Source: Rhodanobacteraceae bacterium
GTDB taxonomy: Bacteria > Pseudomonadota > Gammaproteobacteria > Xanthomonadales > SZUA-5
Assembly (NCBI GenBank): GCA_024234055.1
Contig: JACKOW010000002.1
Span: 186,001 to 250,000, forward strand
Length of the DNA stretch: 64,000 bases
Reading direction: 5' to 3'
The notes under the pieces are model-generated. The model saw only the letters and a program-made list of their open reading frames with translations, ran no database searches and was not told the DNA's origin. Below, piece by piece: positions 52,262 through 61,100 of the stretch. How positions within the stretch are numbered: the stretch's first letter is position 1; each line of letters starts with the position of its first letter. The translations under genes were made by a program, and so were the position numbers.

Positions 52262-52488
52262 GTCGTGATCACCTGTACAGAGAATCCAAGTCACAGCCCC
52301 ATTCTGCGCGCACGCACGCGCAGACATTCAAGCCCGACACCCCGCCGCCGTAACAAAGCTTCACCCACCCACCTGAGACAACCCCCGCCCCAGCCACACT
52401 TGCTGTTCCGAAAGCCACTGCCTTCGCAAACCATTGCCAACATGCGCAAACGCTACCAATATCGGCCAACGCCCTCAGGACCCAGCCC

Positions 52489-53556
52489 GTGGCAATCGAC
52501 GGCAAAACCCTAGGTCTGGCCCTCTCCGGCGGTGGTTTCCGCGCCACGCTCTTCGGTCTGGGCAGCCTCAAGCGCCTCAACGATGGCGGCCTGCTCGGCA
52601 AGCTCGATCTGATCACCAGCGTCTCTGGCGGTTCCATCCTCGCCGGCATCCTCGCCCAGCGCTGGAAAGAACTGGATTTCATCGATTGCCGCGCCAGCAA
52701 CTTCGATGACATCGTAGGCACACAGGTTCTGAAGTTCTGCAACCGCACCATCGACATCGGCGTCGGCCTCAAGGGCCTGATCGACCCCTTCCGCTCGGCC
52801 GGCAAATACCTCACGGACTGCTACGACCGTTACCAGTTCGCTGGTTTGTCGCTCAAGCAGATTCCGGCCGCCGGCACGCCCGGGCAACCCACCTTCATCT
52901 TCTACGCCACCAGCCTGCAAACCGGCCGAAACTTCCGCTTCCGCCAGGATTACATCGCCGACTGGATGCTCGGCAGCTCCAGCAAGACCGACGTGCCCCT
53001 GGCACTCGCCGTCGCCGCCTCCAGCGCCTTCCCGCCGCTGTTCTCACCCATCGTCATCAACACCAACCCCCGCCACTGGAGCGGCGGCATCCCCGGCCCC
53101 GAGCGCGACGACATGCGCGGCCGACTGGTCCTGAGCGACGGCGGCGTGTACGACAACATGGGCCTGGAAGCCCTGCAGCAAGGAAAGATCGACATCACCC
53201 TGGTCAGCGACGCCGGCGCCCCCTTCGAACTGGAAACCCGACCCACCCGCGGCCCGCTGCAGATGAGCCGCGTGCGCGACATCCTAATCGACCAAACCCG
53301 CGCCCTGCGTAAACGCATGCTCATGCGCGAACTCCGCACCCGCAAACAAAAAGGCGCCTATTGGGGCATCGACACCCTGATCGGCAGCTACAAGGATCCG
53401 CAGGCCCTGATGAAAGACAGCCCGGCGACCGCTGCGCTGGCGAAGGTACCGACGCGCTTGGCGGCGTTTGATGCGGATGTGCAGAAGCGGTTGGTGGAGT
53501 GGGGGTATGCGTTGGCGGATGTGGGGGTTAGGAGGGCCGGCGTGATTAATACTTGA
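52489..53556 (+). CDS. patatin-like phospholipase
   Basis: The 355-aa protein has the oxyanion hole SGGGFRAT (13-20), the nucleophile elbow with Ser46 (TSVSGGSI, a variant of GxSxG) and the catalytic Asp in LSDGGVYDNMG. Patatin-like enzymes are acyl hydrolases acting on phospholipids. The gene starts with GTG at 52489, preceded by AGGA. It is the last gene with normal GC content before the low-GC region. Some patatin enzymes act as phage-defence effectors, and the neighbouring AIPR gene makes this possible but unproven. Confidence 0.85.
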   Translation: MAIDGKTLGLALSGGGFRATLFGLGSLKRLNDGGLLGKLDLITSVSGGSILAGILAQRWKELDFIDCRASNFDDIVGTQVLKFCNRTIDIGVGLKGLIDPFRSAGKYLTDCYDRYQFAGLSLKQIPAAGTPGQPTFIFYATSLQTGRNFRFRQDYIADWMLGSSSKTDVPLALAVAASSAFPPLFSPIVINTNPRHWSGGIPGPERDDMRGRLVLSDGGVYDNMGLEALQQGKIDITLVSDAGAPFELETRPTRGPLQMSRVRDILIDQTRALRKRMLMRELRTRKQKGAYWGIDTLIGSYKDPQALMKDSPATAALAKVPTRLAAFDADVQKRLVEWGYALADVGVRRAGVINT

Positions 53557-53782
53557 TTTTGGAAACGAAGTAGTCATGAGCAGGCCGACGCACACCCGGC
53601 ATCAACTTTGCAGCTCTTTGCAGTTGCATTCCATGCAAGAAGCCCCAGGGGATACTGACCAAATCGGCTTCCGATGATCCGCAGGAACTTTGGGTGTCCA
53701 AGATACTAAATTTGGTCCCCACGAGTCCCAGCAAACGGCGGTTTCAAGATAGGTTCATTGGTTCAGGCCATAGATAGGGAGA

Positions 53783-55549
53783 GTGTTTTTGGAAAAGCAA
53801 AACGACAACTGGATCAAAGCGCTCGCTGCGCGAGACGATCTCGGGCAATACGCTGACAACGCGATCGGACTTTTCGCATTAGCTCTGCGCTTCAACGTTG
53901 ACGACATTCATAGTGTTGCCGCTGAGTCTGTAACCGATGGAACTGACGATAAAAAGTGTGACCTAATCTACCTCGACAAGGAGGAGGGCGTTGCGGTTGT
54001 TGCACAGTGCTACTCGTCGCAGAGGGCCAAAGCGAGTGCGCCGGCCAATAAGGCATCTGATTTGAATACGGCCGTCGCTTGGCTCCTTCAGCGGCCCCTA
54101 GATGAATTGCCTAAGAGGATTATCTCCGCCGCAAAGGAGCTAAGGGATTCGATTAGGGCAGGAGAGATCAGGCGGTTTGAAATCTGGTATGTACACAATC
54201 TCCCGGAGTCAAACAACGTTCGTGATGAATTGACTACTGTTGAACATACCGCGAATACGGTAATTAGTAGTCTCGTCGGTCCATCGAATGTGGCCATCTC
54301 AAGCCTGGAGATCGGAAGTGGCCGTTTGGAGGAGTGGTACAAGGAAACCCTTTCGCCGATCCTTGTTAACGAAGAAATTAAATTTGAAGTTTCATCGGGG
54401 TTCGAAATTTATGAGAATGGTTGGAAGGCATATGTTGCCCCAATTCAGGCTAGGCAGCTTTACAAGCTCTATAGGACCTATAAGACTAGCCTCTTTTCTG
54501 CGAACGTTAGAGACTATCTTGGCTCTCGGAAAAGCGATGCGAATATAAATAACGGAATTAAGAAGACCGCCCAGTATGAGCCGGAAAATTTCTGGGTTTT
54601 TAACAACGGAATTACGGTCCTTACCCATTCCTTCGAAGAGCGGAAGGAAAAGGGAAGAACGTTTCTTGTAATCAAAGGCGCATCTATTGTCAACGGAGCC
54701 CAAACGACGGGGGCTCTTGGTTCTTTGCCAAAGAACCCCGATCAAAAAGTTCTGGTGCCAGCACGTTTTGTCGCTACGTCGGACGCTGAATTGGTATACA
54801 ACATAATTCAGTACAATAACAGTCAGAACAAAGTAACTGCCTCTGACTTTAGGAGCACAGATCGCATCCAGAAGCGTCTTCGAGATGAGATCGAAAAGAT
54901 CCCTAATGCAAAATACGAAGGAGGCAGAAGAGGCGGTCACAAGGATGTAATTGAGAGAAATAGAAATCTTCTTCCCTCCTATACCGTGGGCCAATCCTTG
55001 GCAGCATTTAACCTTGAGCCGATAGTCGCCTATAATCAAAAAAGCGAAATTTGGGTAAACGATAAACTTTACTCTAGATACTTCAATGATGAGGCGAATG
55101 GCGCGAATCTGGTATTTGCCTATGGGCTATTGCGCGCCGTTGAGGAGAAAAAGCGTGGTCTCGTTGCGCGCTCGAAAGCGTCTTCCGGCTTAACATCTCA
55201 AGAGGAAGAGTTGTTGGATTACTTCCGTCATCGCGGTTCAACATACTTGTTTGTTTCGGCGGTTTCCTCGTGTCTTGAAGTTTTTGCCGGGAAAAAAGTT
55301 TCGAATTCCGCGCGGGTTTCGTTTGGCCAAAGGGTATCCCCGCTGGAATCGATGCAGATATGGAAGGAAGTGGTCGATATTGTCTCCCCATTCACTCAGC
55401 AGTTGCTGGATGCGCTTAATGACGGGCTAAAAAATGCCGAGAAGGCCCAGAAGGCAATTGGAGTATTCAGGAGTCTGGTGCAGGCAACGGCAGGGGCAAA
55501 TGCAGACGCCTACAAGAAATTCTCAAAGCAATTGGCAATTGCGAAGTAG
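53783..55549 (+). CDS. AIPR-family (abortive-infection) protein
   Basis: The 588-aa protein has the AIPR signature in its middle: NFWVFNNGITVL, ASIVNGAQTTGAL and NSQNKVTASDFRS. An N-terminal region with CDLIYLDKEEGVAVVAQCY resembles a PD-(D/E)xK nuclease core in which the last Lys is replaced by Tyr, so nuclease activity is doubtful. AIPR proteins are associated with abortive phage resistance and restriction-like systems. GC content is visibly lower than in neighbours, a sign of transfer. The start may be the GTG at 53783 or, better spaced from AGGGAG, the TTG at 53789. Confidence 0.82.
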   Translation: MFLEKQNDNWIKALAARDDLGQYADNAIGLFALALRFNVDDIHSVAAESVTDGTDDKKCDLIYLDKEEGVAVVAQCYSSQRAKASAPANKASDLNTAVAWLLQRPLDELPKRIISAAKELRDSIRAGEIRRFEIWYVHNLPESNNVRDELTTVEHTANTVISSLVGPSNVAISSLEIGSGRLEEWYKETLSPILVNEEIKFEVSSGFEIYENGWKAYVAPIQARQLYKLYRTYKTSLFSANVRDYLGSRKSDANINNGIKKTAQYEPENFWVFNNGITVLTHSFEERKEKGRTFLVIKGASIVNGAQTTGALGSLPKNPDQKVLVPARFVATSDAELVYNIIQYNNSQNKVTASDFRSTDRIQKRLRDEIEKIPNAKYEGGRRGGHKDVIERNRNLLPSYTVGQSLAAFNLEPIVAYNQKSEIWVNDKLYSRYFNDEANGANLVFAYGLLRAVEEKKRGLVARSKASSGLTSQEEELLDYFRHRGSTYLFVSAVSSCLEVFAGKKVSNSARVSFGQRVSPLESMQIWKEVVDIVSPFTQQLLDALNDGLKNAEKAQKAIGVFRSLVQATAGANADAYKKFSKQLAIAK

Positions 55550-55659
55550 CGTCCAGCCTTCGTGAAATTGGACACACAATCCGCGCAGGGCGTAAGGTAG
55601 GGCTGAACCCGCAGGACGTCTTCTAACAACGCGCCTGATTCCACAACACCGGACTCGCA

Positions 55660-56100
55660 TGGACACCAGCAAGAATGGACACGCAGAAGTCGCGGATGAG
55701 TCAATCGGCGAGACGGAAAACTGGACGCGCATGGACGCCCCCGGTCAACCTCAAACTGCACTTTCTTTTAGCAGCCAGAATGGATAGCAGCAAGAATGGA
55801 CACCCAGAAGTCGCGCCCAGAAGTCGCGGATGGGCCAATCGGCGAACAACAACAATGGACACCCAGAAGTGCCAGAACAGATCCGGCAGAACATCGGAGG
55901 GGAAGTTCCTCTCCTCGGTAGGACGAAGCGAGCCGCCGAGGCGCCGAGTCATGGGGGGGGCTGGTAACGGTACAGGCCAAGCGTTGACAGGTTGTAGTGC
56001 AGGCGCGGTATTTGGCTCCGAAGTCAATAGTCAGGTACGTCGACCTTGTTGGGTGATGGGGAAGGCCACGCGCGATGAGAATGGGCACCTAGAAGTATAG
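55660..56100. repeat. non-coding stretch of short repeated words
   Basis: ATGGACACGCAGAAGTCGCGG-like words recur three to four times (around 55675, 55796, 55815 and 55855), with GCGGATGnGnCAATCGGCGA at two places and the 33-base word at 55737-55769 matching 58521-58553 at 31 positions. No gene is supported. It looks like debris of mobile-element ends. Confidence 0.65.
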
Positions 56101-56281
56101 GACCAGGACGGGTCACGCGTGCTTCCGACCCAGCAGTGAAGTGCATCAGCTGCCCGGCAGAAGTAAGCCACTCAGGCGGGCGCGGACTGTTGTCGGCTCG
56201 GCGATTGGCGGCGGAATCTGCATTGCGGATCCACTCGCTGCTGGCCATGGCTCGAGTGGAGATTCTGCCGGGCTTGAGGAA
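56101..56281. repeat. 180-bp dispersed repeat, copy A
   Basis: This segment shares long stretches with 63664-63843: GGACGGGTCACGCGTG at the start, GGGCGCGGACTG..TGTCGGCTCGGCGATTGG cut as a conserved core of about 55 bases, and CTGCCG..CTTGA at the end. The copies are in the same orientation and bracket about 7.5 kb of accessory DNA. Confidence 0.75.
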
Positions 56282-56301
56282 CGATATTGCAATGGTAGGC
56301 A

Positions 56302-56505
56302 TTGCGGAGGGCTGTGCTGAATGTATCCCGACCCTACATGGTCCAGCTACTGGAACGCGGCGAGCTGCCCTTCCACAAGACGGGCACACATCGCCAGGTT
56401 CCCTACCAAGACGTCATCACCTGCAAGAAGCGCGTCGACTCGGATCGCCACAAGGCGCTCGGCGAACTCGCTACCCAGGCCCAGGAGCTGGGCATGGGGT
56501 ATTGA
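56302..56505 (+). pseudogene. truncated excisionase-type antitoxin
   Basis: The 67 residues LNVSRPYMVQLLERGELPFHKTGTH and KRVDSDRHKALGELATQAQELGMGY-like sequence match the C-terminal half of HTH_17/excisionase-type antitoxins that pair with PIN toxins. The N-terminal half, normally about 70 residues with a helix-turn-helix lead, is missing, and the dispersed repeat abuts it at 56281. Immediately downstream (56521-56574) another frame reads DVTAVYDVC, the typical PIN toxin start, then stops. Confidence 0.65.
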
Positions 56506-56663
56506 GCAAGGCGATGGCTCGACGTTACTGCCGTCTACGACGTCTGCCCTAAATGGCAGCGAAACCTGGGCTGACGATGCCAAAAACAAGCGTGCTTATA
56601 TTGTGCGAAGGCTCTATTGTGAAGCTACAAAAAACTTTGACGTAATTCCCAGGATCTTCTGAA

Positions 56664-57980
56664 ATGGCGAAAACTGGCTATCTTTGTCTCATGTTGGACG
56701 CCTTGGGTAACCTCGCTGAAGTGAAGGTTGCTTCGACTTTGGAGCATGGGGCGAAGATCGGTAGGCCAACCTCGCCAATCGTCCGCGAACAGCTGAGACG
56801 GATGGTATTGGCTAGAGCAGTTGATGAGCAGCATCAATTGGAAAAGGGGCAGCGCGAAAGTCTGCGGAAATATGATATTTTAGATAAGGATCTAAAGTTA
56901 GATATTTCCAAGGTCAGAGTTGGACAAAAAGGCACATATTTTGATGCACCCTCAAAAATCGACGCCTTATTGCGAGCAGCAACTCCTTCCGCACAGTTGA
57001 ATACAAAGCCGCCAAAAGCCGGCTCATTTGGCCATATTGAAGAAATACTACACTCGTTGATCAGTAATTCTGGCGTCGGAATGGCCAGACTCATGGGCAT
57101 TGCAACAGGAAAGGCTACTGGCGTAACGGATGAACTGCGCAGCGCAATAGCTCTGGAGATGGCCAGATTCTATCGCAAACGCCGCCGGCTAGGTCGAGCT
57201 CAATTCTTGCTGGACCATTACGCCAAAAGATCTACGGATCGTTGCTTCACGTACAGATACAGATTGGAAAAGGGATGGCTAGATATACTCTCAAATGATA
57301 GCAAAGTTCGCCAAAAAGGCTTGGTCGGCCTACTCGCGGAGGAGCTATTAGGGTTGGCTCATCTAGCCCGTGACTCGGGACATCTACTAACTGTCGCAGA
57401 CCTCTACAATTTATCGGCGCTTTGCGTTGCCGATACTAACGTGTGTTTCTCACAGAAGCTATCTCACTTTGACAACGCAGTCTACTGGAGCTGCCTTACT
57501 GGGCACATTGATCGTCTCGAAGGCGCGCTTTACAATCGTGATGCCGCTCTGGCCCGTGATGCGGTATCTCGCGATGCTAGTAAGGCCCGCAATGAGATCG
57601 AGCAATTAGTCACCAGAACACTCGCAATAACTGGAAATTTCACTCATATTGAACACGCCCGCACTCTAGGGCTTTTGAGTCAAATCGAGTATATTAGCCA
57701 TCATTATTCCGCTACTGTATTAAATGATTTTCTTGCCTTGGCAGAAGACGAACGACTGATTGAAGGTGAACCCAGCATCCCTCGAGTGGAATTCTTGGGG
57801 GCTGTGCTTTGTTACGCGCGTATCGCAGGTCTTAGAGATACGGAAAATCTTTCCAGATCGCTTCTAATGGCCGAATCAAAACTTGAAAAATGGCGCGATG
57901 GCCAGCCTTGCGGGACTGCGGACATTCGCGACCTACTCGCATTCAATTATCGAATCGAGAAGGAACTTCATACATTTTGA
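56664..57980 (+). CDS. unrecognised 438-aa low-GC protein
   Basis: I do not recognise this protein. It is hydrophilic and predicted mainly helical. A basic N-terminal region contains GRPTSPIVREQLRRMVLARAV, reminiscent of a nuclear-like or DNA-binding basic patch. A central and C-terminal repeat-like helical region (about 165-430) has RRRLGRAQFLLDHYAK and several YxxL/AxxL-spaced helices, like TPR or similar solenoids. There is no signal peptide or membrane segment. AT content is high against the window, and it lies between an AIPR gene and an IS66 element, so it is probably acquired and could be a defence or mobile-element cargo gene. Confidence 0.7.
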   Translation: MAKTGYLCLMLDALGNLAEVKVASTLEHGAKIGRPTSPIVREQLRRMVLARAVDEQHQLEKGQRESLRKYDILDKDLKLDISKVRVGQKGTYFDAPSKIDALLRAATPSAQLNTKPPKAGSFGHIEEILHSLISNSGVGMARLMGIATGKATGVTDELRSAIALEMARFYRKRRRLGRAQFLLDHYAKRSTDRCFTYRYRLEKGWLDILSNDSKVRQKGLVGLLAEELLGLAHLARDSGHLLTVADLYNLSALCVADTNVCFSQKLSHFDNAVYWSCLTGHIDRLEGALYNRDAALARDAVSRDASKARNEIEQLVTRTLAITGNFTHIEHARTLGLLSQIEYISHHYSATVLNDFLALAEDERLIEGEPSIPRVEFLGAVLCYARIAGLRDTENLSRSLLMAESKLEKWRDGQPCGTADIRDLLAFNYRIEKELHTF

Positions 57981-58006
57981 GGCGGTACCATTGCTGGCAC
58001 CGCCTT
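57981..58006. terminator. hairpin between convergent genes
   Basis: AGGCGGT and ACCGCCT form a 7-bp stem directly after the 438-aa gene and 5 bases before the stop codon of the convergent small gene. It has no long T-run. Confidence 0.5.
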
Positions 58007-58010
58007 CCGC

Positions 58011-58238
58011 TTATTTGAAGAGCAGGCTGGCCAAGCCCGTAGATTTAGCAGGAGGGGAGGCCGAGGCCGCCGATTCTGTCTTCGCGCCACTGTTGACTGG
58101 TTCGCGACCACGTTCGACGCTGGTAGGCACACAATACCTTGCAACATGCCCAACGGTTGTTTCATTCGGCCCAGTGGCACCGGAGTAGATCGCAGCGGCC
58201 ACTACAGCTGTGTCTTTGGCCTTTGAGAAAATACCCAT
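58011..58238 (-). CDS. small orphan protein, 75 aa
   Basis: A short Ala/Ser/Thr-rich protein, MGIFSKAKDTAVVAAAIY at its start, with one Cys and no recognisable domain. It is supported by an excellent ribosome site (GAGGAG seven bases before the ATG) and by its position convergent with the 438-aa gene. It might be a partner of that gene, but nothing in its sequence shows function. Confidence 0.55.
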   Translation of the reverse strand: MGIFSKAKDTAVVAAAIYSGATGPNETTVGHVARYCVPTSVERGREPVNSGAKTESAASASPPAKSTGLASLLFK

Positions 58239-58520
58239 GACTTGCTCCTCTAGTCGTCGCCAGCAACATTGTCTGGCAACGCTAGAGTGACGGCCTCCAG
58301 CACTTGGAGCAAGCCAGAAGAAGAGCTAGATACTGTGCACTTTCTCCGACTTTCAGTACCAACTAGGATGCGTTATTATCCCCGGTCTATGATCCTCAGG
58401 TGTCGACTACGTCACCCCTGAGCTGCCTCGGCACGGCTTGATGTACTTCGCGGTGCCCGTCTCCTGGTCTCTAGGTCGGCTGTCGATGCTCCCGAGCCTG
58501 GACAACGGACAGGTATGGGG

Positions 58521-58553
58521 GCCCCCGGTCAACCACAAACTCCACTTTCTTTT
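58521..58553. repeat. repeat copy matching 55737-55769
   Basis: GCCCCCGGTCAACC and CACTTTCTTTT with two mismatches over 33 bases relative to 55737-55769. A GGACACGCAGAAGTCG word follows at about 58603-58618, as also near 55678. These two stretches bracket the 438-aa gene. Otherwise the 58239-58698 gap has no gene. Confidence 0.65.
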
Positions 58554-58698
58554 TGACCTAGCTTTTCTCGGTTCGGATGCAGTTCCTGGCGTGGAAAATT
58601 GGACACGCAGAAGTCGTGGAGGGTCCATCAGTGACGTCCACGCATGACCGCCCGCCGGGCTCGGTGCTTGGCATCCCGAACGCTCGGATTTCTGGGTA

Positions 58699-58840
58699 CC
58701 TGATTCGTACCAATCCTCATCAGAGCTCCGTTCCTCGCCGGGAAAGAGGCTCGGGCCAATGAGTTGGGCCCGCTAGAGGCGTGATCAAGCGCTCGATGGG
58801 CCTCCAAACCTGAGGCTGATGAGGATTGGTACGAATCAGG
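58699..58840. repeat. perfect 25-bp inverted repeat pair
   Basis: A 25-base word at 58699-58723 (CCTGATTCGTACCAATCCTC..) is exactly reversed and complemented at 58816-58840, with 92 bases between. It lies just outside the IS66 left end (58860). It could be the two ends of a small non-autonomous element, or a hairpin such as an attachment site. Confidence 0.85.
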
Positions 58841-58943
58841 TCTGGGTATCCGTTGCTACGTATCCATTCGCCCGACCCCAATCTGGCGCAGCGCCTTCGG
58901 ATGCTGAAGTCTGTCGATCCCCAAGTTTGTTTGGAGGATGTCG

Positions 58944-59138
58944 ATGGCGCAGCGTCAGCGGTTGGGTTCGGTGGTGTGGTTCATGCGGATCTCGGCGGCT
59001 TCGGCGAGCGGCTTGAGCGCTGCGGCGTATTGTCGGTCGCAGGGTTGGTCGTATGCCACGTTCATGGCGTGGCGCAATCGGTTATGTCGTGATCTCGCTG
59101 GCGGTACTTGGCGATTTCGCTCGATGGGTTTGCGCTGA
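58944..59138 (+). CDS. IS66 accessory protein TnpA-like
   Basis: The 64-aa protein AQRQRLGSVVWFMRISAAS.. includes a helix-turn-helix pattern (LSAAAYCRSQGWSYATFMAWRNR), as in IS66 TnpA, but is shorter than the usual about 100-130 aa, so it may be a truncated or minimal form. GGAGG six bases before the ATG at 58944 supports the start. Its stop overlaps the tnpB start (TGATG), so tnpB is translationally coupled. Confidence 0.65.
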   Translation: MAQRQRLGSVVWFMRISAASASGLSAAAYCRSQGWSYATFMAWRNRLCRDLAGGTWRFRSMGLR

Positions 59139-59467
59139 TGGTGGGCGGGTTGCCGGTGTGCGTGTGTGCCCAGGCGGTGGATTTCCGGCTGGGCATTGAT
59201 GGCTTGTCGCTGCGGGTGCAGGCGAGCCTCGGTCCGCTGAGGGCGTTGTCGTCGGCGCATGTGTTTTTCAACCGCGGCCGCGACAAGGTGAAGATCCTCT
59301 GGTACGACCGCCATGGTTGGTGGTTGATGTACAAACGCCTGGAGCGGGGCCGGTTTGCGTCGGTGTCTGCCGGTGAACTGAGCGAAGCGGATCTGCGTCT
59401 GGTGCTGGAGGGGGTGGATTTGTCGGTTCGCCGCCTGAAGCCGGTGCGGTTTGAGCGAGTGGCTTGA
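59138..59467 (+). CDS. tnpB: IS66 accessory protein TnpB
   Basis: The 109-aa protein of the IS66 Orf2 family (PF05717) has AVDFRLGIDGLSLRVQ, VFFNRGRDKVKILWYDRHGWWLMYKRLERGRF and the end block LVLEGVDLSV. It is required with TnpC for IS66 transposition but has no known catalytic site. A start at the ATG at 59138 fits the overlap with tnpA; the frame extends upstream to 59108. Confidence 0.88.
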   Translation: MVGGLPVCVCAQAVDFRLGIDGLSLRVQASLGPLRALSSAHVFFNRGRDKVKILWYDRHGWWLMYKRLERGRFASVSAGELSEADLRLVLEGVDLSVRRLKPVRFERVA

Positions 59468-59494
59468 GGCGCCATTAAAAAGCCCAGATATTTC

Positions 59495-61027
59495 ATGGCT
59501 TTGCCCTCGCGTACGCGGGCGCGCGAGGGCATTGTGGGCAGCATGACTTTGGAAGCCGCCCTCGCCGAAAACACCGCTCTGCGCGAGCAGATCAAGTTGC
59601 AGTCGGCGCTGATCGAGAAGCTGACTTTGGAGTTGGCGATCCTCAAGAAGCGCCTGTTCGGTCGCCAATCGGAAGCCAGCGAGCATCTGGACCTGCAGGG
59701 TGCGCTGTTCGATCTGACGACCTTGCCGGTCGAGGAACCGAGCACGCCGCCGTCGGAGTCCAAGACCCCGGGCAAGCCGCCGCGCAAAGCCTCGCAGCGG
59801 ATGCAGATTCCCGAGAACCTGCCGGTGGAGGTCGAGACGATCACGCCGCCGGCGGCCGAGATCGAAGGCCTGGTGAAAATCGGTGTGGAGACCAGCGACC
59901 GCCTGGCCTACACACCAGGCCGCTTTTATGTGCGCCGCATCGAGGTCGAGAAATACGCGCACCCGAAGGTGCCGGAGATGGGTGTGGTCTCGGCCAAACT
60001 GCCGCCGCGTCTGATCACCGGCGGCATCTATGACGAGAGCTTCATCGCGCAGATCATGGTGGCCAAGTACGACGACCACCTGCCGCTGAACCGCCAGCGC
60101 GAGATCTACCAGCGCCAGGGCGTGACCTTGCCGATCAGCACGATGTGCGAGGCGGTATTGACTGGCGGTACGGCGCTGAAGCCCTTGTGGGTGCACCTGC
60201 AGCAACATCTGCTCAGGCGCAGCGAATTGCATGTCGACGAGACCACGATGCCCTGTCTGGCCAAGGAACAGACCCGCAAGATGCGCATGTGGACTTACCT
60301 GTCGAGTGCCGGCGAGGAGCCACCGATCATCCTGTACCACTTCACGCCGACCAAGGCCGGCGAGCACGTGCGCCAGTTCCTGAAAGGCTGGAGCGGCTAT
60401 CTGCATGCCGATGCGGCGAGCAACTACGACGAGTTATATCGCCAGAACCCGCATATCCAGGAAGTGGCCTGCTGGGCCCACGCCCGGCGCAAGTTCTACG
60501 AGATCGCCGAGCACGCCCCAACCCGCGTGCTGGCCCACGAGGCCGTCGAGCAGATCAACGCGCTGTTTGCCATTGAGCGCAAGGCGCGCGAAGACAAACT
60601 GATCCCCGACGAGATCAGGAAGCGCCGCGAACAGTTGGCCAAACCGATTGTCGACGAGATCAAGACCTGGTTGGAGAAGCACCGACCCAAGCTGGCGCCG
60701 GCAGCACCGACCGCGCGGGCGATGAACTATCTGATCAATCACTGGGACGCGTTCGCGCGCTACCTCGATGACGGTCGCCTGAAGCTGGACAACAACGCCG
60801 CCGAGCGCGCCCTCCGATTGGCAGCCATCGGACGCAAGAACTACCTGTTCGTCGGCAATGAGCGAAGCGGTGAAGTCACCGCCACGCTACTGAGTCTGAT
60901 CGAAACCGCCAAAGCCAACGGACTGGAGCCACTTGGCTACCTCACCCGCACCATGCGCGAGCTGCCGCTGATCGACCCAGAAAGCAGCGACGCCAATGCG
61001 CGCTACGAGGCGCTATTGCCGATCTGA
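59495..61027 (+). CDS. tnpC: IS66 family transposase TnpC
   Basis: The 510-aa DDE transposase has a coiled-coil leader with ALIEKLTLELAILKKRLFGRQSE, a zinc-finger-like N-terminal domain, the first catalytic-core block LHVDETTMPC and later CWAHARRKFYEIAE, LKLDNNAAERALR and GRKNYLFVGNERSG. The frame is intact. The ATG at 59495 is chosen. It is the large gene of the IS and lies 28 bases after tnpB. Confidence 0.95.
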   Translation: MALPSRTRAREGIVGSMTLEAALAENTALREQIKLQSALIEKLTLELAILKKRLFGRQSEASEHLDLQGALFDLTTLPVEEPSTPPSESKTPGKPPRKASQRMQIPENLPVEVETITPPAAEIEGLVKIGVETSDRLAYTPGRFYVRRIEVEKYAHPKVPEMGVVSAKLPPRLITGGIYDESFIAQIMVAKYDDHLPLNRQREIYQRQGVTLPISTMCEAVLTGGTALKPLWVHLQQHLLRRSELHVDETTMPCLAKEQTRKMRMWTYLSSAGEEPPIILYHFTPTKAGEHVRQFLKGWSGYLHADAASNYDELYRQNPHIQEVACWAHARRKFYEIAEHAPTRVLAHEAVEQINALFAIERKAREDKLIPDEIRKRREQLAKPIVDEIKTWLEKHRPKLAPAAPTARAMNYLINHWDAFARYLDDGRLKLDNNAAERALRLAAIGRKNYLFVGNERSGEVTATLLSLIETAKANGLEPLGYLTRTMRELPLIDPESSDANARYEALLPI

Positions 61028-61100
61028 GTCTTTGCCTGAAAGACCACGAGTTGCGCAAGAATGGGGCGCGGCGAAAGCTTACGTTGCTACCGCATTCCAG

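Larger units (their letters stand above)
58860..61082 (+). mobile_element. IS66-family insertion sequence, complete
   Basis: A 2,223-bp element with imperfect terminal inverted repeats (31 bases, 23 matching; both begin GTA) at 58860-58890 and 61052-61082, flanked by the direct 8-bp target duplication GTTGCTAC at 58852-58859 and 61083-61090. It carries the three-gene IS66 set tnpA-tnpB-tnpC on the plus strand. The intact target duplication shows insertion by simple transposition. It sits 11 bp beyond the stop codon of the small membrane-protein gene at 61101-61448, on the downstream side. Confidence 0.93.

Noticed and set aside
58955..60406. 483-aa open frame opposite IS66 tnpA-tnpC
   Set aside because: It is antisense to three IS66 genes and has no independent support.
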